Source of the DNA: Gammaproteobacteria bacterium | GTDB lineage: Bacteria; Pseudomonadota; Gammaproteobacteria; SZUA-229 | DNA length: 64,000 nucleotides | Assembly (NCBI GenBank): GCA_029881795.1 | Contig: JAOULX010000004.1 | Location: 124,001-188,000, forward strand | Direction of reading: 5' to 3' | In this document: positions 8,679-18,969 of the stretch, in pieces | Position numbering within the stretch: the stretch's first letter is position 1 | Layout: every line of letters starts with the position of its first letter | Position numbers and translations under genes: made by a program | The notes under the pieces: generated by a model | Seen by the model: the letters and a program-made list of their open reading frames with translations, nothing else | Told to the model about the DNA's origin: nothing | The model's database searches: none

Positions 8679-9194
8679 TCAGTCTGCCATATCCTTTAAT
8701 ACATGTAGCTCTTCAGGATTCAACATTTTGTCAATATCCATAAGCACAACCATACCTGACTCAGCCATAACCATGCCTTCAATAAATTTAGTTTCGACCT
8801 TAGCGCCAAAATTAGGTGATTTTTTTATCTCCGATTTAACCACATCAAGAACATCAGACACGGTATCAACAACTATGCCAATGGTATAATTTTCATTACC
8901 AACCTTTATAGCAAGCACAATAACAACAGTGATCGAGGTATAGTCTATATCACCAAGAGACAAACGCATTCGTAAGTCAATGATTGGGACTATCGTGCCA
9001 CGAAGATCGAGCACACCTTTCACATACGCAGGTGTATTCGGTATTTTCCTGACCTTAGTCCAGCCACGTACCTCCTGAACACGCAAAATATCCACACCAT
9101 AAATATCTTCACCAAGCAAGAACGTCAGATATTGTCGTGCTGAATCGACAACCTCTACCTCGTTCTTACCGGTGATATTTAAAAACTCAGACAT
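8679..9194 (-). CDS. cheW: Chemotaxis coupling protein CheW (second copy of the cluster)
   Basis: This 171-aa single CheW domain couples receptors to CheA. Visible family features are FLLGEDIYGVDILRVQEV, RGWTKVRKIPNTPAYVKGVLDLRG and TIVPIIDLR. It resembles the CheW at 12511-13017 but differs at both ends, so this is an older duplication rather than a recent one. It lies between the large receptor gene and the ParA-like gene. That position suggests it may serve as the adaptor between the ParA/STAS pair and the array, which is inference only. Confidence 0.95.
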   Translation of the reverse strand: MSEFLNITGKNEVEVVDSARQYLTFLLGEDIYGVDILRVQEVRGWTKVRKIPNTPAYVKGVLDLRGTIVPIIDLRMRLSLGDIDYTSITVVIVLAIKVGNENYTIGIVVDTVSDVLDVVKSEIKKSPNFGAKVETKFIEGMVMAESGMVVLMDIDKMLNPEELHVLKDMAD

Positions 9195-9233
9195 TTTCAG
9201 TTCTCTTCATTATCGTATAAACAATCATTAAAC

Positions 9234-12200
9234 TTAAAAGTCTTCCCACTCATCATCATCGTCTACCATTTTTCTCGGGGCAGGTTTGTTTTTTGATTTT
9301 CGTGGCGCCGGTTTCTCTGACTTCTCCCAACCACCTTTCTCTTCCTTCTCATGATGGTCATTTTTAGAGGATCTGGACAGACTGGCATTAGTTGAAAAGA
9401 ACTCAATCAATTTAACCATTTCTACCGCTTTAGAGACAGACGATTCACTGGCTGCTGATGCTTCTTCTGCAAGTGCGGCGTTTTGTTGTGTCATTTCATC
9501 CATTTGTGAAACGGCTTTATTAATCTGATCAATACCGGCTGATTGTTCGGCGCTTGCAGCAGCGATCTCAGAAATAATATCGCCTACCTTCTTAACGCCA
9601 TTAACGATTTCGCTTAATGTTTCACCCGATTCATTAACCAGTTTAGAACCATTTTCAACTTTCTCTGCACTATCTGTGATTAAATCTTTAATCTCTTTAG
9701 CCGCTGTTGCACTTCGTCCTGCAAGGTTTCTTACCTCGGTTGCAACAACCGCGAAACCACGTCCTTGCTCACCTGCTCTTGCCGCTTCTACCGACGCATT
9801 CAGTGCCAGTAAATTGGTCTGGAAAGCGATCTCGTCAATTACTCCTATGATTTCTGCAATCTTGGTACTACTTGAGTTAATCTCATCCATTGCTATCACA
9901 GCATCCTTAACCACCTCACCACCTTTCTCAGCGGTGCTTCTCGCTCCTGCAGCTAACTGATTAGCTTGCTGTGCATTGTCGGCATTATTTTTCACCGTGC
10001 CTGTCAGCTGCTCCATGCTTGAAGCAGTTTCTTCCAGTGTCGATGCCTGCTCTTCTGCACGTTGAGATAAATTGTTGTTACCTGACGCAATTTCCTCACT
10101 GGTGTTTTTAAAGAACTCACTGGATTCAATTATCTGTCCGATAACGTCTTCAAGTTTATCGATGGTAGCGTTAATGCCGTCTTTTACTTCAGCGTAGGTA
10201 CCTTCGTAATCATCTGTAATTTTCTGAGTTAAGTCACCTTCTGACATCGCCCTGATCACTCTTGCAACATCATTAAAGCTGTTTGATATAACACCAATCA
10301 TTTCATTGATGCCCTCACTTAACTGCAGGAAGAAGCCGTCTTTTCCGGCCAGATCAAGTCGTTGTGTTAAATCCCCTGCTTTTGCAGAGCTTACTATGGT
10401 TTCTACTTCTTTCTCTACAGCCACCTCATTGGTTCTGTCCAGCCATTCAACTGCTGTACCTAAACGTACACCCTGCTCATTAACCACAGGGTTAGCTGTT
10501 AATCTAAAGATTTTATTGCCCACATTAATTTGCGTACCGTACGGTGACGTCATATTTTTCAATAACTGCTGCTGATGCGCCGGATTTTTATGGAACACGT
10601 CGATACAGGTGCCAATCAATGAATCCGCATCAAAGTCAGGTAAATCTCTTTTGATTTCTGATTCTGCAGCTTTCATCATTTTAGTAACCGCTTCATTCAT
10701 GTACATAATAACGTTGTCGTTATCAGCCATCATGACACTGCTTGATACATTATCAAGCGCGACCTTGATTTGCTTCATCTCATCAGCAGTGGCTTTGGTA
10801 TCATTCACATTAAAGCCCAGCTTAATTTGCATCGCTTTCATTGAGCGCAACAAATCACCGAATTCATCATAACGTAATACATCAATGTCGCGTTTGAATT
10901 CATTTTCAGACAAATATCCGAACTCTGTATTGGTATCTTTTAAAACACTTAAAATATCACGTGCAATAACGAAGCCAACGAAAACAGCAATAAACATACC
11001 TACCAAGATCAGAATAAGAATTTTTAACTCAGACGCCGATAACGCCTCAATTCTCTGATCAAGCAGAGCAGTGAGCAATGGTGCCGCTGCATCGTAGAGT
11101 GCAAACGTACTGTCTATGGTTTCAGTGCCGTCACTGAAAAACTCATTTGAATTAAGCGAAGCTAATCTACCTGCAAGAATGACATCAACTTTATTATCAA
11201 AGTCATCGAGCGCCTTCTGCACAGCAGTAGCATACGAACCCATTCTGTTTTTAATCATCGGGTTTTGTTTATAAGCCGATTCCAGGGCCAGCTCTATACT
11301 TTCAACCAAACTGCCATTAATAACAGTTAATCTGGTCAGGCGATCCTTTTGCTCAGCGCTCATTGAGCCTTTGGCTAGAATCGATGCACCCAGGCCACGA
11401 ACCTGCCCCATCTTTTCAGTGAGCTGAAAGACACGGTTAATCAGAATATCCATGATATAAAAACTGTCTACCACTGGATCAAGCATAAGATTTGAGTTAT
11501 TACCGACTTCAACATTTAGCGCGATAACATCTTCTAGCAGTTTGGTATGACGAGAAAAGCTATCGCTGGCAGATAATTGAAAAGTATCACGCTTTAACTG
11601 ATCCCAGTTATCCACAATACTAGATAGTCGGGTGCTTGTTTTTAATTCTGCCCCCAGCCTTTGATCTACACGCTTAAGTGCCTCAATATCTGCATCAATT
11701 TCTTTACGCTTATCAATAATTTTAGCTTTTATCGCTGTATTACCGGATAAAAAGGCAGCACTCATTCCCCGATGCTGGGGCATGCTTTGGATAACCTGAC
11801 GCAGTGCCTGAGAATATTCAACACCGGTTTTTTCTTGTTCTGCAAAAACAATGTCTTTATCTGTAATTACATATACTTCGACAGCTAAAGCCGTAATTAA
11901 AGAAAAGAAAACCAAACCAACAAAGGCCATTTTTTGCCATATTTTTAATCGACTAAAAAAGTTTAACCGCGAAAGTATGCTTTGTTTTGGGGTTTTACCG
12001 GCATTCATATCCGCATACAGTCTTTCTGCCGCTGCAACTTTATCTCTGCTCGGCTTATTACGGACAGACATATAACCAGCGAGTCGACCGCCTTCCATCA
12101 TCGGCGTAACATTAGCCTGAACCCAGTAGTAGTCACCATTTTTACAACGGTTTTTCACCATACCAACCCAGGGCTTTTCTTCCTTGACCGTATTCCACAG

Positions 12201-12404
12201 GTCTTCAAAGGCTGCTGGTGGCATATCAGGATGTCGAACCACATTATGATTTTTACCCATCAGTTCATCACGACTAAATCCACTGATGTCGATAAAATCT
12301 CGGTTAACGAAAGTGATGATTCCTTTCAAGTCCGTTTTTGTAACAAGAAATTGATCTTCTCTCATTACTTTTTCGTTATGCGTCACCGGTTCATTTATTC
12401 TCAT
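9234..12404 (-). CDS. Large chemoreceptor: PAS, NIT-like periplasmic domain, HAMP, PAS, signalling domain, CheR/CheB tether
   Basis: This is a 1056-aa methyl-accepting protein. Its parts in order are an Aer-type PAS domain (about 15-118) and a first membrane segment (about 157-180). Next comes a helical periplasmic region resembling NIT nitrate/nitrite-sensing domains ([12 protein letters not shown]) and a second membrane segment (about 460-482). HAMP-like and second PAS regions (about 540-660) and another HAMP-like stretch follow. The signalling domain has the conserved tip ([18 protein letters not shown]). After a basic, Pro-rich linker the protein ends in EWEDF, matching the xWxxF pentapeptide that tethers CheR and CheB. 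GGAG precedes the ATG. It lies between the two cheW genes and is probably the main sensor of this cluster. Ligands are not determinable from sequence. Confidence 0.93.
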   Translation of the reverse strand: MRINEPVTHNEKVMREDQFLVTKTDLKGIITFVNRDFIDISGFSRDELMGKNHNVVRHPDMPPAAFEDLWNTVKEEKPWVGMVKNRCKNGDYYWVQANVTPMMEGGRLAGYMSVRNKPSRDKVAAAERLYADMNAGKTPKQSILSRLNFFSRLKIWQKMAFVGLVFFSLITALAVEVYVITDKDIVFAEQEKTGVEYSQALRQVIQSMPQHRGMSAAFLSGNTAIKAKIIDKRKEIDADIEALKRVDQRLGAELKTSTRLSSIVDNWDQLKRDTFQLSASDSFSRHTKLLEDVIALNVEVGNNSNLMLDPVVDSFYIMDILINRVFQLTEKMGQVRGLGASILAKGSMSAEQKDRLTRLTVINGSLVESIELALESAYKQNPMIKNRMGSYATAVQKALDDFDNKVDVILAGRLASLNSNEFFSDGTETIDSTFALYDAAAPLLTALLDQRIEALSASELKILILILVGMFIAVFVGFVIARDILSVLKDTNTEFGYLSENEFKRDIDVLRYDEFGDLLRSMKAMQIKLGFNVNDTKATADEMKQIKVALDNVSSSVMMADNDNVIMYMNEAVTKMMKAAESEIKRDLPDFDADSLIGTCIDVFHKNPAHQQQLLKNMTSPYGTQINVGNKIFRLTANPVVNEQGVRLGTAVEWLDRTNEVAVEKEVETIVSSAKAGDLTQRLDLAGKDGFFLQLSEGINEMIGVISNSFNDVARVIRAMSEGDLTQKITDDYEGTYAEVKDGINATIDKLEDVIGQIIESSEFFKNTSEEIASGNNNLSQRAEEQASTLEETASSMEQLTGTVKNNADNAQQANQLAAGARSTAEKGGEVVKDAVIAMDEINSSSTKIAEIIGVIDEIAFQTNLLALNASVEAARAGEQGRGFAVVATEVRNLAGRSATAAKEIKDLITDSAEKVENGSKLVNESGETLSEIVNGVKKVGDIISEIAAASAEQSAGIDQINKAVSQMDEMTQQNAALAEEASAASESSVSKAVEMVKLIEFFSTNASLSRSSKNDHHEKEEKGGWEKSEKPAPRKSKNKPAPRKMVDDDDEWEDF

Positions 12405-12510
12405 GACTTACTTCTCCGTCCACAATCCTGATTTTATATTTAAATTCTTACGATAAGTCTTTACAACAACCCGACTGTTTTGTGAATCGGTCATTGTAAA
12501 AGCTCCCTTA

Positions 12511-13017
12511 CTAACCCATACCATTCATTGACAACATGGCATCTACATTTAACAACATCAACATAACGCCATTGGCATCTGCCAAACCTGATATATATTC
12601 AGTATCCAAAGCAGAGCCAAACTGCGGCGTTGCCTGAATATCGCTTAATTTGGCATGCACCACATCGGAAATACTATCGACAACGACACCCATGGTTCGC
12701 TCGTTGCCATCACGTCCGTCATTCACTGACAAAACTATCACTACCGTTGTTTCGGTGTAATCCGAGACAGTAAGATTAAAGCGTTCCCGCAAATCAATAA
12801 TCGGAACTATCGCTCCTCGCAGATTCAGCACGCCTTTTACAAAAGCCGGTGAATTCGGAATACGGGTAACAGCTTCCCAGCCACGGAGTTCCTGAACCCT
12901 AAGAATATCCACACCATACTCTTCATCTGCCAGAGAAAAAGTCAGGTATTCATCACCTAAGTCGGCATCTGAATCCAGCGGTAACTCATCATTTTTCAGT
13001 TCAACGTCTGTACTCAT
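12511..13017 (-). CDS. cheW: Chemotaxis coupling protein CheW (first copy of the cluster)
   Basis: This 168-aa CheW domain protein has a short acidic N-terminal extension of about 20 residues. Family motifs are FSLADEEYGVDILRVQEL, GWEAVTRIPNSPAFVKGV and LNLRGAIVPIIDLR. It links receptor tips to CheA P5 domains in hexagonal arrays. It follows cheA by 16 bases and precedes the large receptor gene, so it is probably the main array adaptor here. Confidence 0.96.
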   Translation of the reverse strand: MSTDVELKNDELPLDSDADLGDEYLTFSLADEEYGVDILRVQELRGWEAVTRIPNSPAFVKGVLNLRGAIVPIIDLRERFNLTVSDYTETTVVIVLSVNDGRDGNERTMGVVVDSISDVVHAKLSDIQATPQFGSALDTEYISGLADANGVMLMLLNVDAMLSMNGMG

Positions 13018-13033
13018 AATATAAATTCTTTCA

Positions 13034-15028
13034 TCAATCAGACATTCTAATTAAACCGGGTATATCAAGAATTAATGCAACTGATCCATCACCTAAAATA
13101 GTTGCACCTGATATACCTTCGATTCGTTTGTAATTTGATTCAAGTGACTTGATAACAACCTGTTGCTGCCCCAACAAGTCATCAACGAACACACCGAAAT
13201 GTTTGCCGTCTGCTTCTACAACTACCAGCAAACCGTCTTCAAGTTTTTTGGCTTTGGCATCGGGTATATTGAATAAGTCACAAACACGTAAAATCGGTAG
13301 ATATTCATCACGTAATTTATAGGTTTCGCCTTTACCGGCGACCATGTTTAACTGCTCTTTCTTCGGCTGTACGGATTCAACAATAGAGACCAGCGGGATA
13401 ATATAGTTATCTCCACCTACGGCAACAGATTGCCCATCCAGAATAGCCAGTGTCAGTGGCAAACGAATACTAAAGATACTGCCCTGACCTTTGACTGAAT
13501 GTGTTTCTATCGCACCACCAAGACTCATGATGTTCTTCTTAACCACATCCATACCGACACCACGACCAGAGACATCAGTAATTTCGGTGGCGGTTGAAAA
13601 ACCAGGGTTAAATAACAAATCGTAAATTTGCTGATCCGCTAATTTTGCTCCGGCTTCGACCAGACCTTTTTCAACGCCTTTGTTATAAATAACCTCTTTA
13701 TCGATACCTTTACCATCATCGGTAATTTCAATCACGATATTGCCGCCACGATGGAACGCATTTAACTGAATCGTACCAACTTTTGGCTTGCCGGCTGCGA
13801 TCCTGGCTTCCGGCATTTCGATGCCGTGATCAATACTATTACGAACCAGATGCACCAGCGGATCACCAATTTTTTCAATAACTGTTTTATCCAGCTCAGT
13901 ATTCTCACCGTGCATCACCAGCTCAATGTTCTTACCCAGCTTTTCACTCAGGTCTCGTACCATCCGCGGAAAACGACTAAAGGTAAAACTGATCGGTACC
14001 ATACGAATTTGCATCACGCTTTCCTGCAATTCACGGGTATGACGATCCAACTGAATAAGTCCTTCCTGCAGTTTTTCAAGGCGACTCATATTAAAGTCTT
14101 CGCCCAGCATACTCAACATCGATTGAGTGATAACAAGCTCGCCCACCATATTGATCAGATCATCAATCTTATCAATACCTACCCGTATCGAGCTGCTGAC
14201 TGCTGCTTTTTCTTTCTTTTCCGCTGCTGCAGTGGTGGTGGTTTTTTTCTCTATAGGCTGAGCAGCCTGCGTCACAGGTGCTGCCACAGGCTGGCTTACG
14301 GATGCCTCTGCACTCTTTAATTCGCTAACAGAAATATCACTTTCATCTTCAACCCAAGCAAAGACATCATCAATCGCAGCTTTACTGGCATCGCCTTTCA
14401 ATTGTAAATCCCAAGATAAAAACATATCTTCGGGGTTTAAATCGGAGAAATCAGGAACTTTACTGGTATCAACCTGGCCGCTCAAAGACCCCAGAGTAGA
14501 AAGCTCTCTGATCACTCTGATAGGATCATTTCCAAATTGCATGAAATTCTTATGCGGGGAAAAACTAATTTTCCAAGCCTTGGCAGCATTATCAGCAGCG
14601 ACTGCTACAGTCTTTGCAGCAACCGGTGCTGACGTATTTTCAGCGCCCAATATTGTTTGTAATGCGTCAAAATTGATTTTCACTTCGTCGTCATTAACAT
14701 CACTGCCATCACTGGCAGCCGTCATCATCATACGCAGACAATCAACTGATTTTAATAAGACATTAATAGCCGAATGATTGAGCTCGCGGATACCGTCGCG
14801 TACTTCATCCAGCAGAGTTTCCATGATATGAGTAAAATCGGCAATCGCCTGAAACCCGAAGGTTCCACTACCGCCTTTTATAGAATGCGCAGCGCGAAAG
14901 ATCGTATTGATCTCTTCGTCATCTGCCTCACCGTTATCAAGATTAAGTAAACCAGTTTCCATTACATCGAGGCCTTCGAAACTTTCTTCGAAAAAAACCT
15001 GATGAAACTGCTCCATATCTATTGCCAT
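13034..15028 (-). CDS. cheA: Chemotaxis histidine kinase CheA
   Basis: CheA autophosphorylates on the P1 histidine and passes phosphate to CheY and CheB. The 664-aa protein has P1 with His48 (AAHSIKGGSGTFGF). A P2-like response-regulator-docking region lies at about 150-235, followed by an Ala/Thr/Lys linker. The P3 dimerisation domain is next (IDKIDDLINMVGELVITQ). The P4 ATPase has N-box HLVRNSIDHGIE and G-boxes DDGKGI and GRGVGMDV. A CheW-like P5 completes the protein. There is no fused receiver domain. It lies 43 bases after cheY and 16 bases before cheW. Confidence 0.97.
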   Translation of the reverse strand: MAIDMEQFHQVFFEESFEGLDVMETGLLNLDNGEADDEEINTIFRAAHSIKGGSGTFGFQAIADFTHIMETLLDEVRDGIRELNHSAINVLLKSVDCLRMMMTAASDGSDVNDDEVKINFDALQTILGAENTSAPVAAKTVAVAADNAAKAWKISFSPHKNFMQFGNDPIRVIRELSTLGSLSGQVDTSKVPDFSDLNPEDMFLSWDLQLKGDASKAAIDDVFAWVEDESDISVSELKSAEASVSQPVAAPVTQAAQPIEKKTTTTAAAEKKEKAAVSSSIRVGIDKIDDLINMVGELVITQSMLSMLGEDFNMSRLEKLQEGLIQLDRHTRELQESVMQIRMVPISFTFSRFPRMVRDLSEKLGKNIELVMHGENTELDKTVIEKIGDPLVHLVRNSIDHGIEMPEARIAAGKPKVGTIQLNAFHRGGNIVIEITDDGKGIDKEVIYNKGVEKGLVEAGAKLADQQIYDLLFNPGFSTATEITDVSGRGVGMDVVKKNIMSLGGAIETHSVKGQGSIFSIRLPLTLAILDGQSVAVGGDNYIIPLVSIVESVQPKKEQLNMVAGKGETYKLRDEYLPILRVCDLFNIPDAKAKKLEDGLLVVVEADGKHFGVFVDDLLGQQQVVIKSLESNYKRIEGISGATILGDGSVALILDIPGLIRMSD

Positions 15029-15071
15029 AAAGGTTCCGTCTCTCTTTGTAATTTTATTTAAGAAACGTTCA

Positions 15072-15434
15072 CTAACCGATAACTTTCTTTACAACAGCTA
15101 ATAGCTGATCTGGATTAAATGGTTTTACAATCCAGCCCGTCGCTCCAGCAGTTTTACCCTCGGCTTTTTTATCAGCCGACGACTCGGTTGTTAGCATAAG
15201 AATGGGGGTGAATTTATACTTTGCTTCTGCTCGCAGATGTTTAATGAAGGTTATGCCATCCATAACAGGCATATTTACATCGGTAATAACCAGATCAAAT
15301 TGTTTGGTTTTAGAAGCATCCAGCGCTTTTTGTCCATCTTCAGCTTCTACCACGTCATAACCTGCACCTTTTAATGTAAATGCAACCATTTGCCGCATTG
15401 ATGCAGAGTCATCAACCGTTAATATCAAAGCCAT
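15072..15434 (-). CDS. cheY: Chemotaxis response regulator CheY
   Basis: This 120-aa single receiver domain has the acidic pair D8/D9, phospho-acceptor D52 (VITDVNMP), a Thr in LMLTTES and the conserved Lys104 (IVKPF). When phosphorylated by CheA it would bind the flagellar switch or compete as a phosphate sink. It is the first gene of the chemotaxis cluster and is probably cotranscribed with cheA. Because CheZ is not in the window and polar-flagellated relatives often carry another cheY beside cheZ, this copy might not be the only motor-binding CheY. Confidence 0.95.
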   Translation of the reverse strand: MALILTVDDSASMRQMVAFTLKGAGYDVVEAEDGQKALDASKTKQFDLVITDVNMPVMDGITFIKHLRAEAKYKFTPILMLTTESSADKKAEGKTAGATGWIVKPFNPDQLLAVVKKVIG

Positions 15435-15466
15435 ATCTTTTGAACCCCATTTTTTTATATTGTTCA

Positions 15467-15482
15467 GGCTAAAAATCAGCCA
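15467..15482 (-). promoter_or_regulatory. Weak sigma54-like site upstream of cheY
   Basis: The sequence TGGCTGATTTTTAGCC has the GG/GC spacing of a -24/-12 promoter but AGC instead of TGC at -12. It also overlaps a short inverted repeat (GGCT/AGCC). It lies about 33 bases before the cheY ATG. It is weaker than the other sigma54 sites in the window, so I hold it as tentative. Confidence 0.3.
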
Positions 15483-15660
15483 GTTCTCGCCGGTTAGTTT
15501 TTAGTCTTTCGTTCATTCCCGATAATCTAACCGGTTATTAATAAACCCATCTCTGTTCTGATGTTTTTTTGGTTATATTTCATAACCTGATATAGCCTAT
15601 TACATTACATTCTGCCAATAAAATATTGATTTACTTCCATTTGTTACAAATTATTAACTT

Positions 15661-16956
15661 TTACACGAAAATACTAACGCCATCAGACACATCAATGTTA
15701 ACAATCTGCTCGGTAACTATCTCTTCCTGGGCCGACACAGCGTCTGAATACTGTGTCGATGAGTCACCAAATGATGACTCTGCTGAAGAATCATTCGTTT
15801 CCTGATGTGAAACATCAACATGCCCCAAATCCAGCCCTTGCTGCTGCAATTGCTCCCTTAATTTTGGCAGAGACTGCTCGATTGCATCCTTAACTGACGA
15901 CTGATGTGTCAGGAATGAAAGACTGGCTTTATCATCATCCAATTGCAGACGTACACTCACCGGTCCTAAATGCGCAGGGTTAAGGCGTAGCTCGGCAACT
16001 TGTTGCTGGCCATTATTGATCATCAGACTGACGCGCTGTGAAAACTCTGCACCCCATTGTTTCTGGCCAACCGGGGTCATAACCTCATGCTGCATGCTAA
16101 AGCTGTCGCTTGGCAGTTTTGATGAATCAGCAGCGATAATATTGCTCTGTACCGATACTGGCGTCCGCGTACTGGCCAGTTCAGATGAAATAATTTCTGA
16201 CTTAACATTTGTCTGCGCAGCAGCTGGCTGCGATGACAGTTGATTCGGTACGCTCTGTTTTTGTAAACCCGACTCAGGCAAATCAGCTTCGTCAGGCTCA
16301 ATGTTTGCCGTCAGATCACTCAAACCAGAATCCGAGCTCTCTGCCACAGCCTGCAGCGCTGATTCGGCTGGTTTACTCTTGGTATTCTGATTTAAAGTAC
16401 TCACTTCAGCTTTTAAACGCTCGGCTGAAAGAATGGCCGCATTCACAAACCGCTGCGGCTGATGACTGATCTGATCTGATACCGATATCAACGGCATAAC
16501 TTCGCCTGCGCTAGCTTCAGCTGTCTCATCAGGTAAAGCTGTCGCCAGCTCAGCGCTGACTAGTACTGTTTGATCCGTATCATCCATAGCTGTCAAGCTG
16601 GCTATTTGAGCATCATTAGAAGCTACCAATTCAGAATTTACTGCACTAGAGTCTTCATCTGCCACGCTTAAAAGCGCCTCTGCCATCTCTTCCAGAGGCA
16701 ATTCATTGCCAGTCTGGAGGCTATTATCTGCCTCCTGCAGGGCATCCAAATCATTCAAAGCGTCGAATAATAGCTGTTGATCAGACAGGCCATCTTGAGC
16801 CACAAAATCATTCGCTTTATTTAATTCATCACTCAAGTGCTGGTTAAACAGCCCTCCCGGTGACTCCTGAACAGTCGATTGAATCGCGCTAGAACCCGTG
16901 TTTACAGACTTTGCAGTCGTATTCACTGAGATAAGATTGTTATTGATTGATGGCAT
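15661..16956 (-). CDS. fliK: Flagellar hook-length control protein FliK
   Basis: FliK is the secreted ruler that measures hook length and switches export specificity through FlhB. This 431-aa protein has a long, acidic, low-complexity N-terminal part rich in Ser, Ala, Asp and Gln, typical of the extended ruler. The conserved C-terminal domain (about 300-400) contains VAELRLNPAHLGPVSVRLQL and a Gln-rich LREQLQQQGLDLGHVDV segment. I chose ATG at 16956 over the in-frame GTG two codons upstream. It has its own sigma54-type promoter just upstream, so it need not depend on fliEFGHIJ transcription. The overall family match rests mainly on the C-terminal motif. Confidence 0.92.
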   Translation of the reverse strand: MPSINNNLISVNTTAKSVNTGSSAIQSTVQESPGGLFNQHLSDELNKANDFVAQDGLSDQQLLFDALNDLDALQEADNSLQTGNELPLEEMAEALLSVADEDSSAVNSELVASNDAQIASLTAMDDTDQTVLVSAELATALPDETAEASAGEVMPLISVSDQISHQPQRFVNAAILSAERLKAEVSTLNQNTKSKPAESALQAVAESSDSGLSDLTANIEPDEADLPESGLQKQSVPNQLSSQPAAAQTNVKSEIISSELASTRTPVSVQSNIIAADSSKLPSDSFSMQHEVMTPVGQKQWGAEFSQRVSLMINNGQQQVAELRLNPAHLGPVSVRLQLDDDKASLSFLTHQSSVKDAIEQSLPKLREQLQQQGLDLGHVDVSHQETNDSSAESSFGDSSTQYSDAVSAQEEIVTEQIVNIDVSDGVSIFV

Positions 16957-17027
16957 CTTCACATTCCTAATTAATCATTGTCATCCAAAATGACAACGCA
17001 CTCTGCAATGGTTATATCCAGTCTTAT

Positions 17028-17043
17028 TGCAAAACGCAGGCCA
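17028..17043 (-). promoter_or_regulatory. Sigma54 promoter of fliK
   Basis: TGGCCTGCGTTTTGCA matches the RpoN -24/-12 consensus with exact GG-to-GC spacing. The predicted start near 17017 gives a leader of about 61 bases before the fliK ATG. The leader also contains a small inverted repeat (TGTCAT/ATGACA, 16979-16995). Confidence 0.8.
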
Positions 17044-17096
17044 ACTAATTAAGAAATATTAAAATTAAGAGGATGCTGGCTAGGCCCGGTAAAAAC

Positions 17097-17540
17097 TTAA
17101 TAACGCTTGAGATGAAATCGCTGCTGCGCCAGCTCTTCCTGTTCCAGTTGTTCCTGATAGGATTCTTTTTTTCTTTCCGCCTGTTGGTATTTTTCAACAA
17201 CCGCTTCCAGCGCCTGGCAACGCGTGCGCCGTTGAACCCACTGCTGTTTCAGAACATCACGTTGCTGACAACAGAGTTTGATCGTATGACTTGCCTGCCC
17301 AATACCCTGATTGAGTTTTGCCAGAAAAGCCTGATAATCCAGTAGTTTGCTCATCGAGCCTTTTTGTTGACTCAGCGACTGATATTTCATCAGGTATTCA
17401 GCCCTGAAGTTCTCCAGCTGCTGCAACTGATTTTCGCTGTCAGTCACACGCTTTTGCGCTTCGGCAAATATTCGGGCGGCCTCTTGCTCCTGATTCTTAG
17501 CATGCGAGGCTACTGGTTTGAGTTTATTTGAACGTTTCAT
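17097..17540 (-). CDS. fliJ: Flagellar export protein FliJ
   Basis: FliJ is the coiled-coil stalk of the flagellar export ATPase, sitting in the centre of the FliI hexamer and contacting FlhA. This 147-aa protein is almost entirely helical and rich in Gln, Glu, Lys and Arg, with heptad-like patterning and no membrane segment, as expected. Sequence conservation in this family is low, so the call depends on size, composition and position directly after fliI. ATG at 17540 opens the frame. Confidence 0.9.
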   Translation of the reverse strand: MKRSNKLKPVASHAKNQEQEAARIFAEAQKRVTDSENQLQQLENFRAEYLMKYQSLSQQKGSMSKLLDYQAFLAKLNQGIGQASHTIKLCCQQRDVLKQQWVQRRTRCQALEAVVEKYQQAERKKESYQEQLEQEELAQQRFHLKRY

Positions 17541-17598
17541 TAATTTTCATCGCTACCTAAAACAGTTTAGCGTCCATCAGTCATTAAACTTTAGCTTA

Positions 17599-18969
17599 CT
17601 ATATGAGAACGGGCTGATTCATCGTCAGCTCATTAGCCAATATTGTCAGCTGGCGGGCACTTTCAGCCATATCAACCGGCTGGTTCATGCCTTGTTTTAA
17701 AAAGTTATTGATTTTGGCCTGCAAGCGAATAGATAAATCGATCATCGGATCAGAACCCGGCTGATAAGCGCCCACATTAATTAAATCACGGTTTTGCTGA
17801 TACACTGAATACAGCTGCTTTATCGCCTGCATCGATTGCATGTGTTCAAGATTGACCACCGACGGCATTACCCGACTCACCGATGCTTCTATGTCGATTG
17901 CTGGAAAATGACCTTGCTCTGCGAGCCGGCGCGACAGCACAATATGTCCATCAAGAATTCCGCGAGCTGCATCAGCAATCGGGTCATTGGTATCATCGCC
18001 TTCGGTTAATACGGTATAAAATGCGGTTATTGATCCCTGATTAGCATCACCATTTCCGGCTCGCTCAACCAGCTGTGGTAACTTGGAAAAAACCGATGGC
18101 GGATAACCTTTGGTTGCAGGAGGCTCTGAAATCGACAAGCCAATTTCACGCTGAGCCTGAGCAAACCGGCTCAGCGAGTCCATCAGCAATAACACTTGTT
18201 TGCCCTGGTCTCTGAAAAATTCCGCAATACTGGTTGCCAACATCGCGCCGTGTAAACGAATCAAGGGTGGGGCATCTGACGGCGCGGCTACCACCACCGC
18301 TCTTTGCATACCCTCATCTCCGAGAATATCCTGAACAAATTCCTTAACCTCACGGCCCCGCTCACCAATTAAGCCGACCACCGTGATATCCGCATTGGTG
18401 TATTTAGTCATCATGCCCAGCAACACACTTTTGCCCACACCGGTACCTGCAAATAAACCCATACGCTGCCCACGCCCAACACTGAGCATGGCATTGATAG
18501 CGGCCACGCCAACATCAAGCTGCTGCTTGATGGGCTCACGGGTAAGCGGGTTAATTTCTTTACCAACCAGAGAAACGTCAGCATCGTATTGCACCGGGCC
18601 TTTGCCATCCAGCGGCTCGCCGCGGCCATCGATGACGCGTCCCAACAAACCATAACCGACTTTGACATGACTGGTGTGACCACTGGGTATAACCCGGGCA
18701 TTCGGTATCAAACCGCGACTTTCACCCATCGTCATCAGATAGGTTTTATCATCGGAAAAACCGACCACTTCAGCCTCAATATGATGACCATTTGGCGTTA
18801 CTATGTCGCAGCTGGCTCCAATCTCGGACTGACAGCCCACCGCCTCCAGCGTTAAGCCGACCATTCTTACCAGCCGGCCTTCAACCACCGGTTCGCTCAA
18901 CGTAATCCCATGCTGCCGATCCTTGAAGCCTTTTAAAAACTTATCACGTCGGCCTTCAAGTCTACTCAT
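17599..18969 (-). CDS. fliI: Flagellum-specific export ATPase FliI
   Basis: FliI is the ATPase of the flagellar type III export apparatus. The protein (about 456 aa) has an F1-beta-like fold with Walker A GLFAGTGVGKSVL, the GLIGERGREVKEF segment, Walker B region LLLMDSLSRFAQAQREIGL and the GYPPSVFSKLPQLVERAG motif. I use ATG at 18969, which overlaps the end of fliH, rather than the TTG 21 bases upstream. It belongs to the fliE-F-G-H-I-J unit. Confidence 0.97.
   Translation of the reverse strand: MSRLEGRRDKFLKGFKDRQHGITLSEPVVEGRLVRMVGLTLEAVGCQSEIGASCDIVTPNGHHIEAEVVGFSDDKTYLMTMGESRGLIPNARVIPSGHTSHVKVGYGLLGRVIDGRGEPLDGKGPVQYDADVSLVGKEINPLTREPIKQQLDVGVAAINAMLSVGRGQRMGLFAGTGVGKSVLLGMMTKYTNADITVVGLIGERGREVKEFVQDILGDEGMQRAVVVAAPSDAPPLIRLHGAMLATSIAEFFRDQGKQVLLLMDSLSRFAQAQREIGLSISEPPATKGYPPSVFSKLPQLVERAGNGDANQGSITAFYTVLTEGDDTNDPIADAARGILDGHIVLSRRLAEQGHFPAIDIEASVSRVMPSVVNLEHMQSMQAIKQLYSVYQQNRDLINVGAYQPGSDPMIDLSIRLQAKINNFLKQGMNQPVDMAESARQLTILANELTMNQPVLI

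Noticed and set aside
11982-12431. 149-codon open frame opposite the N-terminal PAS region of the large receptor
   Set aside because: The sense frame encodes a clear PAS domain, and the antisense product has no recognisable features.
13826-14320. 164-codon open frame opposite cheA
   Set aside because: The translated sequence is rich in His, Phe and Gln in the manner of antisense shadows, and the sense strand has a complete, conserved CheA.
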